Notes under the pieces: generated by a model
Told to the model about the DNA's origin: nothing
What the model saw: the letters and a program-made list of their open reading frames with translations, nothing else
The model's database searches: none
NCBI RefSeq assembly: GCF_010668395.1
Contig: NZ_WUEY01000005.1
Span: 248,001 to 312,000 of the forward strand
Source of the DNA: Martinezella lusitana
Lineage (GTDB): Bacteria > Pseudomonadota > Alphaproteobacteria > Rhizobiales > Rhizobiaceae
Direction: 5' to 3'
Length of the DNA stretch: 64,000 bases
Made by a program: the position numbers and the translations under genes
Shown: one piece after another, positions 30,620 through 38,897 of the stretch
How the letters are laid out: every line of letters begins with the position of its first letter
Position numbering within the stretch: the stretch's first letter is position 1

Positions 30620-31550
30620 TGCGCATAAATATCCGTTTGTAGCCGAAGGCGAGGGTGACGCAGATCACGAACAGCACGACGCCGACGGCGCTGCCGAGGC
30701 CGACCTGCATGCGGGTGACGCCGAAATTGTAGAGGAAGGTCACCATCGTCTGCGTCGAGTTGAACGGGCCGCCGCCGGTGAGCGGCATGATCATGTCGAA
30801 GAGCTGCAGCGATCCGACGACGGCGAAGAAGACGGAGAGACGCAGCGTCGAGCCGAGCAGCGGCAGGGTAACGTAGCGGAACTTCTGCCAGCCGGTCGCG
30901 CCGTCGATCTCGGCCGCCTCGAGCACGCTCTTGTCCAGCGACTGCATACCGGCGATGAACAGCATCATGTGGAAGCCGAAATATTTCCAGACGATGACGC
31001 CAAGCACGGCATACATCGCCAGATCCTTGTCGGCGAGCACATAGGGCGTGGCGGTGCCGAGGAAATGCGCGATCGCGGCAAACAGCCCGTAGTCGCCGTC
31101 ATAGACGAAGCGCCAGATCAGGCCGGCGGCCACTTCCGCCAGCACATAGGGCAGGAAGAAGATCAGCCGGAAGAGCACGACGCCGCGAATGCGGTTCGCC
31201 AGCATCGTCGCGAGCCAGATGGCGAGCGGCACCTGAATGGCAATCGAAACCAGAATGATGAGCGCATTGTTCTTGAGCGACGTCAGGAAGGCACCGTTCT
31301 TGAACAGCACCTGGAAATTGCGCAGTCCCACGAATTCCGTCGGCGGGCCATAGCCGTTCCAGCGATAAAGACTGTACCAGGCCGCTTCGCCCATCGGCAG
31401 AATGACGAAGATGGTGAAAAGCAGCAGCGCCGGCGGCAGGAACAGCAGGATGACGGGCATGCGGCCGTGCGCCGACGGCGATTTTCGCTTGGCAGTCGGC
31501 CTCGCTCTTGCGACGGAAGGCATGGCGGTCGTGGCGCTGACATCGGTCAT
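30612..31550 (-). CDS. CUT1 sugar ABC transporter permease (MalF type)
   Basis: Inner-membrane protein of 312 residues. The ATG at 31550 is chosen: the open frame continues to 31769 but that part overlaps the solute-binding protein gene and the hairpin at 31587. EAA loop: VLEAAEIDGATGWQKFRYVT. A Lys/Arg-rich N-terminal tail precedes the first helix. Translationally coupled to the second permease. Confidence 0.93.
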   Translation of the reverse strand: MTDVSATTAMPSVARARPTAKRKSPSAHGRMPVILLFLPPALLLFTIFVILPMGEAAWYSLYRWNGYGPPTEFVGLRNFQVLFKNGAFLTSLKNNALIILVSIAIQVPLAIWLATMLANRIRGVVLFRLIFFLPYVLAEVAAGLIWRFVYDGDYGLFAAIAHFLGTATPYVLADKDLAMYAVLGVIVWKYFGFHMMLFIAGMQSLDKSVLEAAEIDGATGWQKFRYVTLPLLGSTLRLSVFFAVVGSLQLFDMIMPLTGGGPFNSTQTMVTFLYNFGVTRMQVGLGSAVGVVLFVICVTLAFGYKRIFMRND

Positions 31551-31586
31551 GGGCGGTCTCGACGATTGAAATTCAAAAGGAAGACT

Positions 31587-31613
31587 GGCGCCGGCGCAAG
31601 AAACGCCGGCGCC
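31587..31613 (-). terminator. Intra-operon hairpin after the solute-binding protein gene
   Basis: GGCGCCGGCG and CGCCGGCGCC pair perfectly over 10 bp with a 7-nt loop, between the binding-protein gene and the permeases. Such hairpins act as partial terminators or mRNA-end protectors and explain why binding proteins are made in excess over permeases. Confidence 0.7.
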
Positions 31614-31621
31614 GGATGCCG

Positions 31622-32923
31622 TTAAAGCTGGTCCTGCTCGAAGGCGTCCTGAACCTGCTGCGCGCCATCCTTCGGCGACAACTGGCCGGAGACGATGCCG
31701 ACGGAAATGTCGTTGACGACGCGGCCGACGGAGGGACCCAGATCCTGGTCGAAGAAGTTCTGATGCCACGTCGAATGCGCCAGCTGGTCGGCGGCTCCAC
31801 GCATCAGCGGCGACTTGATGCCATCTTCCGCACCGACGGCGACGGGAATGATCAAACCGCCCTGTGCGATGGTGCGCTCATTCTCGGCATTGGTCAGATA
31901 GGCGAGGAAATCGAGCGTTTCCGGCGGCGCCTTCTTGGTGACGGCCCAGCCGTTCAGGCCGCCGAGCGTATCCGTCGGAGCGCCCGCGCCGCCGGTCACG
32001 GCCGGGAAGGCGAAGCGGCCGATATTGTCGTCTGCCAGGCCCTTGCCATCACCCGAATTGACGCGCTGGGTGGCGACCGTCGTCTCGAAGCTGAGGATCA
32101 TCGCCGCCTTGCCGTCGCCGAAGACGCCGAGCGTCTGCGGCCAGGTCGCGCCGAGATAGCCGGGCTGGAAGGGATCGAGCTTGCCGAGTTCCGCAAGCTG
32201 TTCGCCGGCCTTGATGATGGCCGGGTCGTTGAAGCCGTTGCCCTTGCCGTTCTTGGCGTCGTTGAAGACCTGCTGGCCGCCGTCGCGCATGACGAGATAG
32301 CTCCAGTAGAAATGGATCGGCCACTTTTCGCCGCCGCCGCCGGCGATCGGCACGATGCCGGCCGCCTTGATCTTCTTCACCGCAGCCAGATAGTCGTCCC
32401 AGGTCTTGATGGCATCGGCATCGACGCCCGCCTTGGCAAACAGGGCCTTGTTATAGAAGAAGGAAACCGTGCCCATCTGATAGGGAACGGCGCTGATCTT
32501 GCCGTCGAAGGTCAGGCCCTTGATGGCGGCCTGGTTGTAGCTCTTCTTCCAGGCACCGTCCTTGGCATCCATCGCCGGGGTCAGGTCGAGCAGCGTGCCG
32601 GTCTCTTGCTGCTGCTTCAGCACGCCGCCGCCCCAGCTATAGAACAAATCGGGAGCATCGTTCGATTGCAGCAGGGTCGGCAGCTTGGCCTTGAAGGCCT
32701 CGTTGGCCAGGAACTGCATCTCGATCTTCGTGCCCGGATGCTTGGCCTCGTACTCGTCGGCGATCTTGCGCCAGATGGCGACATAGGCCGGATTGGCCTC
32801 AAGATGCAGCCATTTGACGGTGGTGTCGGCAAAAGCGCTCGTCGCGCCGGCCAGAACAGCCAATCCGGCAGTGGCGGCAATAGCGGCGCTGCGAAGGGCT
32901 TTCGCCCCACGTAGATGGATCAT
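31622..32923 (-). CDS. Extracellular solute-binding protein, family 1
   Basis: Periplasmic sugar-binding protein of 433 residues; signal peptide of about 32 residues (ending ATSAFA). GGAGGAG precedes the ATG. Typical cluster B pattern: VKWLHLEANPAYVAIW, a hinge with TWDDYLAAVKKIKAAG, and the late GLNGWAVTKKAPPETLDF. First gene of the four-gene transporter operon, divergent from the ROK regulator. The adjacent dehydrogenase and ThuA genes suggest a disaccharide or glycoside ligand. Confidence 0.93.
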   Translation of the reverse strand: MIHLRGAKALRSAAIAATAGLAVLAGATSAFADTTVKWLHLEANPAYVAIWRKIADEYEAKHPGTKIEMQFLANEAFKAKLPTLLQSNDAPDLFYSWGGGVLKQQQETGTLLDLTPAMDAKDGAWKKSYNQAAIKGLTFDGKISAVPYQMGTVSFFYNKALFAKAGVDADAIKTWDDYLAAVKKIKAAGIVPIAGGGGEKWPIHFYWSYLVMRDGGQQVFNDAKNGKGNGFNDPAIIKAGEQLAELGKLDPFQPGYLGATWPQTLGVFGDGKAAMILSFETTVATQRVNSGDGKGLADDNIGRFAFPAVTGGAGAPTDTLGGLNGWAVTKKAPPETLDFLAYLTNAENERTIAQGGLIIPVAVGAEDGIKSPLMRGAADQLAHSTWHQNFFDQDLGPSVGRVVNDISVGIVSGQLSPKDGAQQVQDAFEQDQL

Positions 32924-33049
32924 GATTTTCTCCTCCCAAGGGAACCAAGAGCCTCAATATTTTTTCCCTTATGCGGAATAATTCAACGGAGCTTTGCTGA
33001 AATGTCAACCACCGCCGCTAAATTTTCGGCAGATTGCCGGTAAAACGGC

Positions 33050-33078
33050 TTGACATTGGGCAATGACCATAGGTTATT
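33050..33078 (+). promoter_or_regulatory. Possible promoter of the ROK regulator gene
   Basis: TTGACA at 33050-33055, 17 nt, then GTTATT at 33073-33078, about 65 nt before the ATG at 33144. The -35 box is perfect, the -10 box weak. The 220-bp gap also has to hold the minus-strand transporter promoter. Confidence 0.4.
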
Positions 33079-33143
33079 TAATTCGCATTCCGTTAAAAAT
33101 ACCAGGCCGCAGCCGAGCGGGTCCGTCATTCGGCATCAGTCTC

Positions 33144-34346
33144 ATGAAAACAGCAGATCCCGAACTTATGCGGGCGATAAACCGCTTCAACGTGCTGGAT
33201 ACGATCCGGCGGGCGGGCTCCATCGCACGTATCGAAATCAGCGACCGCACCCAGCTTTCGACCACCACGGTCTCGGCAATCACGGCATCGCTGCTCGATG
33301 ACGGCCTGATCCTGGCGCGCACCGAGGGCGACCTGCGCGAGGCGGCGGCCCGGGGCCGGCCCCGCGTCATGCTGGAACTCAATCCGGATGCCGCCCGCGT
33401 CGTCGGCGCGAAAATCGCCGCCAACCGCATGGTCTTCGTCGTGACGGACTTTCGCGGCGAGGTTCTTTCCACGCTGACGCTGGCGCTGCGCGTCGACCGG
33501 CAGCCGATCGGCGTCATTGCCGACCTGATCGAGGATGGCGTGCGCCGCTGCGTGGTGGACGCCAATCTGGCGCTCGACGAGATCGATTCCGTCTGCCTCG
33601 GCCTGCCGGGGGTCATCGAGCATCGCACCGGCCATGTGCGCACCAGCCCGATCTTCCGCGAAAGCGGCGTCGATTTCGCCAAGGAAATGTCCGAACGCCT
33701 GGGTGTGACCACCATCGTCGAAAGCGACGCGCACGCGATCACGCTGGCGCATCACTGGTTCGGCAGGGCGAGAGACCTCGACGACATGGTTCTGGTGTCG
33801 CTGGAACAGACATTGGGGCTCGGCGTTCTGCACGGGGGCCAGCTGTTTCGCGGCGCCGGCGGCCTTAGCCACAATCTCGGCGATCTCGTGCTCGGCATGG
33901 GGCCGCAGGGTACCGTCCGGCTGGCAAGCCTTGCCGGCGAGAGCGCCATTCTCGGCGACCAGCCGAGCGGCCGCTTCGCCGAAGCCATTCGCCTCGGCCG
34001 GGGAATGGCCCATGCCAAGACGCTGATTGCCGCCGAAGACAATGCGCTGATCGGCGCTGCGATCCGCGCCGGCGAAGCCTGCGGCATAGCGCTCGCCAAT
34101 ATCGTCACGCTGTTTGCCCCACCGCGCGTCATTCTCGTGGGATCCAGCCTGGCGCTCGGCCAGCCCTTTCTCGACAGCCTTCGGGAAGCCTATTCGCTGG
34201 CCATTCCGCCATCGATCAAGGGCGTGACCGAACTCGTGTTCGACCAGTCGACCGACGAGACCTGGGCGCAGGGTGCGGCCGTCGTCGCGCTGCGCGAACT
34301 CTACGAATCGCCCTGGGGAACGACGGGACCGGCGCCGGCCCTCTGA
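33144..34346 (+). CDS. ROK-family transcriptional regulator
   Basis: Regulator of 400 residues: an N-terminal winged helix (NVLDTIRRAGSIARIEISDR, TTTVSAITASLLDDG) and a C-terminal ROK sugar-kinase-like domain. The ROK zinc motif CxCGxxGC is not present; the region reads GMGPQGTVRLASLAGESAIL. It may therefore use a ROK fold without the structural zinc. Divergent from the transporter and ahead of the dehydrogenase/ThuA pair, so it probably controls both in response to the transported sugar. ATG at 33144 is preferred; an in-frame codon at 33063 would put 27 unrelated residues in front. Confidence 0.88.
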   Translation: MKTADPELMRAINRFNVLDTIRRAGSIARIEISDRTQLSTTTVSAITASLLDDGLILARTEGDLREAAARGRPRVMLELNPDAARVVGAKIAANRMVFVVTDFRGEVLSTLTLALRVDRQPIGVIADLIEDGVRRCVVDANLALDEIDSVCLGLPGVIEHRTGHVRTSPIFRESGVDFAKEMSERLGVTTIVESDAHAITLAHHWFGRARDLDDMVLVSLEQTLGLGVLHGGQLFRGAGGLSHNLGDLVLGMGPQGTVRLASLAGESAILGDQPSGRFAEAIRLGRGMAHAKTLIAAEDNALIGAAIRAGEACGIALANIVTLFAPPRVILVGSSLALGQPFLDSLREAYSLAIPPSIKGVTELVFDQSTDETWAQGAAVVALRELYESPWGTTGPAPAL

Positions 34347-34353
34347 GCCCTAA

Positions 34354-34453
34354 GCAATTCCAGGAAAAGTGCGCAGCGGTTTTCCGGCCGGAATTGTGTC
34401 GAAACAACAGGATAGAGCGGCTCAGCGCCTATGCGAAACGCTGAGCCGTTCCA
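34354..34453. repeat. RIME1-like intergenic repeat, copy C
   Basis: 100-bp element between the ROK gene and the dehydrogenase gene. Same two hairpins as copy B; the second has GAGCGGCTCAG with CTGAGCCGTTC, where base changes on one arm are mostly matched on the other. Confidence 0.85.
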
Positions 34454-34487
34454 GGACAGACAAAGACAATTCATCTGGAGGACGTTT

Positions 34488-35588
34488 ATGAACAAGGTCG
34501 GCATCGGCATAATCGGCTGCGGAAACATTTCCGGCGCCTATCTCACCGCCATGAAATCCTTTCCCATTCTCGACATCAAAGGCGTGGCCGACCTTAATCG
34601 CGAGCTCGCCGAGGCAAAGGCCGCCGAATTCGGCCTGAAGGCGGTCGATATCGCGACCCTGCTGGCCGACCCCTCGATCGAGATCATCGTCAACCTGACC
34701 ATCCCGAAGGCGCATGTCGCCGTCGGCCTGCAGGCGCTGGACGCCGGCAAGCACACCTATTCGGAAAAGCCGCTTGGCATCAATTTCGCCGAGGGCAAGA
34801 AACTCGCGGATGCGGCTGCAGCCAAGGGCCTGCGCATCGGCGCGGCACCCGATACCTTCCTCGGCGGCGGCCATCAGACGGCGCGCGCCATCATCGACGA
34901 GGGCGCGATCGGCATCCCCGTCGGCGGCACCGCAACCTTCATGTGCCCCGGCCACGAACGCTGGCATCCGAATCCGGTTTTCTACTATGAAGTCGGCGGC
35001 GGGCCGATGCTCGACATGGGGCCCTACTACATCACCGATCTCGTCAACCTGCTCGGGCCCGTCTCGCAGGTCGCAGGCTTCGCCGTGACGCCGCGCAAGG
35101 AGCGCATCATCACCAGCGAGCCGCGCAACGGCGAGCACATTCCCGTGCATGTGCCGACCCATGTCGCCGGCGTCATGGCCTTTGCCAGCGGCGCCGTCGT
35201 GCAGATCGGCATGAGCTTCGATGTCGCCGGCCACAAGCATGTGCCGCTCGAAGTCTACGGCACCGAAGGCACGCTGATCGTGCCCGATCCCAATCGCTTC
35301 GGCGGCCCCGTCGAGTTCCTGAAGAAGGGCGGCGAGTTTGCCGAACGCGAGATCACCGCGCCCTATGCCGATGGCAATTACCGCTCGCTCGGCGTTGCCG
35401 ACCTGGCGCACGCCATCCGCTCGAACCGGCCGCACCGCGCCAATGGCAGCCTCGCGCTGCATGTGCTCGAGGTCATGGAAGCCTTCCAGACGGCCTCCGA
35501 CGGCGGGCGCACGGTCACCATCACGACGCAAACGGAGCGTCCCGCCCCTCTGTCCGAATCCCTGGTGGACGGGCATATCGGCCGCTAA
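34488..35588 (+). CDS. Gfo/Idh/MocA-family sugar dehydrogenase (ThuB-like context)
   Basis: NAD(P)-dependent oxidoreductase of 366 residues. Nucleotide-binding motif GIGIIGCGNISGAYL (residues 4-18), the conserved SEKPLG lysine motif, and GGPMLDMGPYYITDLV, which holds the substrate-site Asp and Tyr/His region. TGGAGGA precedes the ATG. It is followed 24 nt later by a ThuA-family gene. In Sinorhizobium the thuA-thuB pair, also ThuA plus Gfo-type dehydrogenase, handles trehalose and related disaccharides through 3-keto intermediates; the same chemistry is a reasonable guess here. Confidence 0.92.
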   Translation: MNKVGIGIIGCGNISGAYLTAMKSFPILDIKGVADLNRELAEAKAAEFGLKAVDIATLLADPSIEIIVNLTIPKAHVAVGLQALDAGKHTYSEKPLGINFAEGKKLADAAAAKGLRIGAAPDTFLGGGHQTARAIIDEGAIGIPVGGTATFMCPGHERWHPNPVFYYEVGGGPMLDMGPYYITDLVNLLGPVSQVAGFAVTPRKERIITSEPRNGEHIPVHVPTHVAGVMAFASGAVVQIGMSFDVAGHKHVPLEVYGTEGTLIVPDPNRFGGPVEFLKKGGEFAEREITAPYADGNYRSLGVADLAHAIRSNRPHRANGSLALHVLEVMEAFQTASDGGRTVTITTQTERPAPLSESLVDGHIGR

Positions 35589-35612
35589 CGACGCATTTTC
35601 AGGAGGATTATC

Positions 35613-36254
35613 ATGCGTGAAGCACTTATCGTCTGGGGCGGCTGGAGCGGCCACGAACCGCAGGAATGCGCCCATATCATCCGCGACATGCTGGAGGAGG
35701 ATGGCTTCAAGGTCTACCTCGAAAACAGCACCGAGGCCTTCGCCGACCCTTCGATCCACGATCTCAGCCTGATCGTGCCGATCGTCACCATGTCGAAGAT
35801 CGAGAAGGAAGAGGTGAAGAACCTCGCCGCCGCCATCGAAAGCGGTGTCGGCATTGCCGGCTACCATGGCGGCGCGGGCGATTCGTTCCGCGAAAGCGTC
35901 GAGTACCAGTTCATCATCGGCGGCCAGTGGGTCGCCCATCCCGGCAACATCATCGACTACACGGTCAACATCACGCGGCCGGACGACCCGATCATGGAGG
36001 GGATCACCGATTTCCCCTACACGTCGGAGCAATATTACATGCATGTCGACCCCTCGAACGAGGTGCTAGCCACCACGACCTTCACCGGCGACCATGCCTA
36101 CTGGATCGACGGCGTCGTCATGCCCGTCGCCTGGAAGCGCAAATACGGCAAGGGTCGCGTCTTCTATTCCTCGCTCGGCCACCAGGCCAAGGAATTCGAC
36201 GTGCCGCAGATGAAGACCATCTTCCGCCGCGGCGCCAACTGGGCCGCGCGCTGA
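35613..36254 (+). CDS. ThuA-domain protein
   Basis: Protein of 213 residues with the ThuA glutamine-amidotransferase-like fold (IVWGGWSGHEPQECA at the start, GIAGYHGGAGDSFRES, and the late GKGRVFYSSLGHQAKEFD). ThuA-like proteins act on 3-keto-sugars with Gfo-type partners. AGGAGG precedes the ATG. Last gene of the operon; a strong terminator follows at 36328. Confidence 0.92.
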   Translation: MREALIVWGGWSGHEPQECAHIIRDMLEEDGFKVYLENSTEAFADPSIHDLSLIVPIVTMSKIEKEEVKNLAAAIESGVGIAGYHGGAGDSFRESVEYQFIIGGQWVAHPGNIIDYTVNITRPDDPIMEGITDFPYTSEQYYMHVDPSNEVLATTTFTGDHAYWIDGVVMPVAWKRKYGKGRVFYSSLGHQAKEFDVPQMKTIFRRGANWAAR

Positions 36255-36327
36255 AAACAAAAGTCTTCGTGCGGCGGGGCATTATCCAGGCCCTGTCAAA
36301 CAGGCGAAACGCCTCATATCGAAGCCG

Positions 36328-36370
36328 ATTGCCGCCCGCATCTTTCATGATTGCGGGCGGCAATTTGCTT
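36328..36370 (+). terminator. Intrinsic terminator after the ThuA gene
   Basis: ATTGCCGCCCGCA (36328-36340) pairs perfectly with TGCGGGCGGCAAT (36352-36364), a 13-bp stem with an 11-nt loop, followed by TTGCTTT. Confidence 0.85.
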
Positions 36371-36387
36371 TACGATGACGGCGCAAA

Positions 36388-36405
36388 CTGTCACAGACTT
36401 GACAC
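36388..36405 (+). promoter_or_regulatory. PHO-box-like repeat before the acid phosphatase
   Basis: CTGTCAC, four bases, TTGACAC: an 11-bp-spaced direct repeat similar to the PhoB box (CTGTCAT-N4-CTGTCAT). The second unit overlaps a perfect TTGACA. It lies 100 nt before the GTG start of the phosphatase gene. Confidence 0.5.
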
Positions 36406-36504
36406 ATTCGCTTCGCGCGCAAACTATCCTTACCCGGATCATGATATCGAGACATATCAGAAGCCTTTGATATGCCTTGCGGATTTCAGCAAAAGGAGAA
36501 CAGC

Positions 36505-37365
36505 GTGAGAAACGGATATACCGGGCGCCGAGCGCTCGTCGCAGCCATCAGCCTCGCCGCCGCCCTGCCGGCTCTGGCCGCCGATCTGCCGGACGCCATG
36601 CCGGACGACAATCTCAACGCCGTTCTCTGGGACCAGACATCGGTCGAGGCGCAGGCCAACGCGCTCGGGGCCTATACGCTCGGCCGCATCCGGCTCGACG
36701 AGGCATTGGCGGACAAAAACTGGACGGCAGCCCCTATCGAGCAGACGGGCAATTTCCAGGATTTTCCGCCGGCGATCATCCTCGATGTCGACGACACCAT
36801 CCTGAACACCTCCCCCTATCAGGCGCGCAACATCACGACGGGCAGCAGCTTCACCGCGGACAGCTGGACGCAATATGTGAATGCCCAGCAGGACAAGCCG
36901 ATCGCCGGCGCGGTGGAATTCACCCAATACGCCGCCTCGAAAGGCGTGAAGGTCTTCTACGTCACCAACCGCACGGCCGACGAGGAGAAGCCGACCGTCG
37001 AGGAATTGAAGCGCTTCGGCTTCCCGATGGGGGACAATGTCGACACATTCCTCAGCGTCAAGGAGCAGCCTGACTGGACCTCCGCCAAGGGCACGCGCCG
37101 CGCCTTCATCGCCAAGAACTATCGCATCCTGCTGATGTTCGGCGACAATTTCGGCGATTTCACCGACGATTACAAAGGCACGGTCGAGGAGCGACAGAAG
37201 GTCTTCGAAGCCAATATCTCCCATTTCGGCCACGACTGGATCGCCATCGCCAACCCGACCTACGGCTCCTTCGAAAGCGCGCCCTATAAGGGGGACTACA
37301 AGCTTCCGCCGGAACAACAGCGTCGCATGAAGCAGGACGCATTGACGCCCTGGGATGGGAAGTAG
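36505..37365 (+). CDS. Secreted HAD-type acid phosphatase
   Basis: Phosphatase of 286 residues, related to class B acid phosphatase and lipoprotein e(P4). The GTG at 36505 is chosen because AAAGGAG precedes it; the in-frame ATG at 36472 has no such site. Signal peptide ends at ALPALA (about residue 25). The HAD nucleophile motif is ILDVDDTILNTSPY, the second motif YVTNRT, and the late acidic motif MFGDNFGDFTDD. It probably scavenges phosphate from organic esters in the periplasm, which fits the PHO-box-like repeat upstream. Confidence 0.92.
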   Translation: MRNGYTGRRALVAAISLAAALPALAADLPDAMPDDNLNAVLWDQTSVEAQANALGAYTLGRIRLDEALADKNWTAAPIEQTGNFQDFPPAIILDVDDTILNTSPYQARNITTGSSFTADSWTQYVNAQQDKPIAGAVEFTQYAASKGVKVFYVTNRTADEEKPTVEELKRFGFPMGDNVDTFLSVKEQPDWTSAKGTRRAFIAKNYRILLMFGDNFGDFTDDYKGTVEERQKVFEANISHFGHDWIAIANPTYGSFESAPYKGDYKLPPEQQRRMKQDALTPWDGK

Positions 37366-37382
37366 GAATTTGCACTGCGTTG

Positions 37383-37443
37383 GAGGAGGGTGCGATACCC
37401 TCCTCTGTCGCGAAGTGACGGAGGGGGCCGCTCCTTATGCGGC
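37383..37443. terminator. Two hairpins between convergent genes
   Basis: GAGGAGGGT-GCGAT-ACCCTCCTC (37383-37405) and GGCCGC-TCCTTAT-GCGGCC (37425-37443) are both perfect. They separate the phosphatase gene from the convergent binding-protein gene and likely terminate both. Confidence 0.65.
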
Positions 37444-37454
37444 CACGACACCGA

Positions 37455-38747
37455 TCACCCCTTCTTGAGCTTGGCCTTGCCTTCGTCCACCAGCTTCTGC
37501 GCTGCCTGGGCGACCGTGATCTTGCCGAAAGCGAGCTGGTCGGCGACGGGGCGCATGACGTTCTGGTCGAATTCCCCGGAGCCCATCGGCGCCGGCGGCG
37601 GATAGTCGCCCACCTGATCCTTCAGCAGCTCGACATATTTTACCGTCAGCTGCTCCACCGGATTGAGCTGCGGCAGGATCGCCTCGCGCACGGCCGGCGA
37701 CATCGGCACGCCGCGTTCGACGCCGAGGATCTTGCCGGCATCGACGTCGTTGACGAAGAAATCGATGAATTTCGCAGCCGCTTCGCCATTCTTGCTGCTG
37801 GCGCCCACGCTCCAAATGAGAGCGGGACGATAATAATGGCCGGAAGGACCGTCCTTCTTCTCGCGCGGCAGCATGGTGACCGCCAGCTTGCTCTTGACCA
37901 CGAGCTGATAGCCGACGAGCTGGTTGGAATAGGCCATGCCCATCGCCGATTTGCCGAGCGCCAGGCAATTGCTTTCGATGACGTTCTGGTCGAGCGTCTG
38001 CACGTCGGGCGGCACCGTGCCGCCGCGTTTGCGCAGGTCTTCCCAATAGGAATACCATTCCTTGGCGTCGTCGACGCCGAAGCCGAGATCGCCTTCCTTC
38101 GTATAGAGGCTCTTTCCGCGCTGGCGCATCCAGGCATCGAGCACGTAGTTGTAGCGCGCGCCATAAGGCCCGCCCCAATAGGCCCGCTTGCCGGCGGCCT
38201 TGGTCATTTCGACGGCCAGGTCGGCATATTCGGCCCAGGTCGTCGTCGGGCCGGGCGGGGTCAGGCCCGTCTTCTTGAAGATATCCTCGTCATAGAAGAG
38301 CGAAAAGGAATTCAGCCCGAGGCCGACGCCATAGAGCTTGTCGTCGATCGTGGTCAGCTTCAGCATGTCCTTGCCGAAAGCATCCACCTTCAGGGTCGAG
38401 GGCACGAACTGGTCGAGCGGCAGGCAGGCGCCGCGCTTCGAATAGTCGGAGATCGTGCTCGGCTCCAGCTGGAAAACATCGGCGATGTTCTGGCTTGCCA
38501 TTCCGGTCGCAAGCTTGGTCCAGTAGCCATCGCCGCTGATGCTTTCGCCGATCACGGAAATATCGGCATTCTTGGCGTGAAACAGCTCCGCGACGGCGAC
38601 GGTGCGCTTGCCGCGGTCGGGCGAGCCCCACCACATGGCGCGCAGCTGCGTCGCATCGGCGAAGGCCGGCATCGCTCCTCCCGCGAAGGCGAGGCCAGCC
38701 GCGGTTCCGGCAGCTCCGATCATGAACGAACGACGATTCATGCGCAT
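37455..38747 (-). CDS. Orphan Tat-exported solute-binding protein, family 1
   Basis: Periplasmic sugar-binding protein of 430 residues. The N-terminus MNRRSFMIGAAGTAAGLAFA is a Tat-type signal. AAGGAGG precedes the ATG. No permease or ATPase gene is adjacent. It is a close paralogue of the binding protein at 47598: shared stretches include RQRGKSLYT / RQRGKALYT, SLDQ-type and LGVERGVP followed by SP. It may therefore deliver a related ligand to the permeases at 48889-50734. Divergent from lacI and within 150 bp of a clustered operator array. Confidence 0.93.
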   Translation of the reverse strand: MRMNRRSFMIGAAGTAAGLAFAGGAMPAFADATQLRAMWWGSPDRGKRTVAVAELFHAKNADISVIGESISGDGYWTKLATGMASQNIADVFQLEPSTISDYSKRGACLPLDQFVPSTLKVDAFGKDMLKLTTIDDKLYGVGLGLNSFSLFYDEDIFKKTGLTPPGPTTTWAEYADLAVEMTKAAGKRAYWGGPYGARYNYVLDAWMRQRGKSLYTKEGDLGFGVDDAKEWYSYWEDLRKRGGTVPPDVQTLDQNVIESNCLALGKSAMGMAYSNQLVGYQLVVKSKLAVTMLPREKKDGPSGHYYRPALIWSVGASSKNGEAAAKFIDFFVNDVDAGKILGVERGVPMSPAVREAILPQLNPVEQLTVKYVELLKDQVGDYPPPAPMGSGEFDQNVMRPVADQLAFGKITVAQAAQKLVDEGKAKLKKG

Positions 38748-38833
38748 GAGATTCCTCCTTCTCTTGCGTTGTCATCCGCGGCGGTCTCCCCGACGCCTCC
38801 CGCGGACAAGTCGGCGCGAGGATATGCAACTTG

Positions 38834-38897
38834 ATTGCAGTACGCAATAAAAAATCTCTCTATTGCAAATTTGCGTAATTTTGCATAATTTTGCGAT
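38834..38897. promoter_or_regulatory. Clustered operator array before lacI
   Basis: The divergent gap contains ATTGC-AGTAC-GCAAT (38834-38848), the palindrome GCAAATTTGC (38865-38874) and then direct repeats TTTGCGTAA, TTTTGCATAA, TTTTGCGATA up to the lacI ATG. All share the TTGC/GCAA core, spaced about one helical turn. The likely binder is the LacI-family protein itself. Confidence 0.55.
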
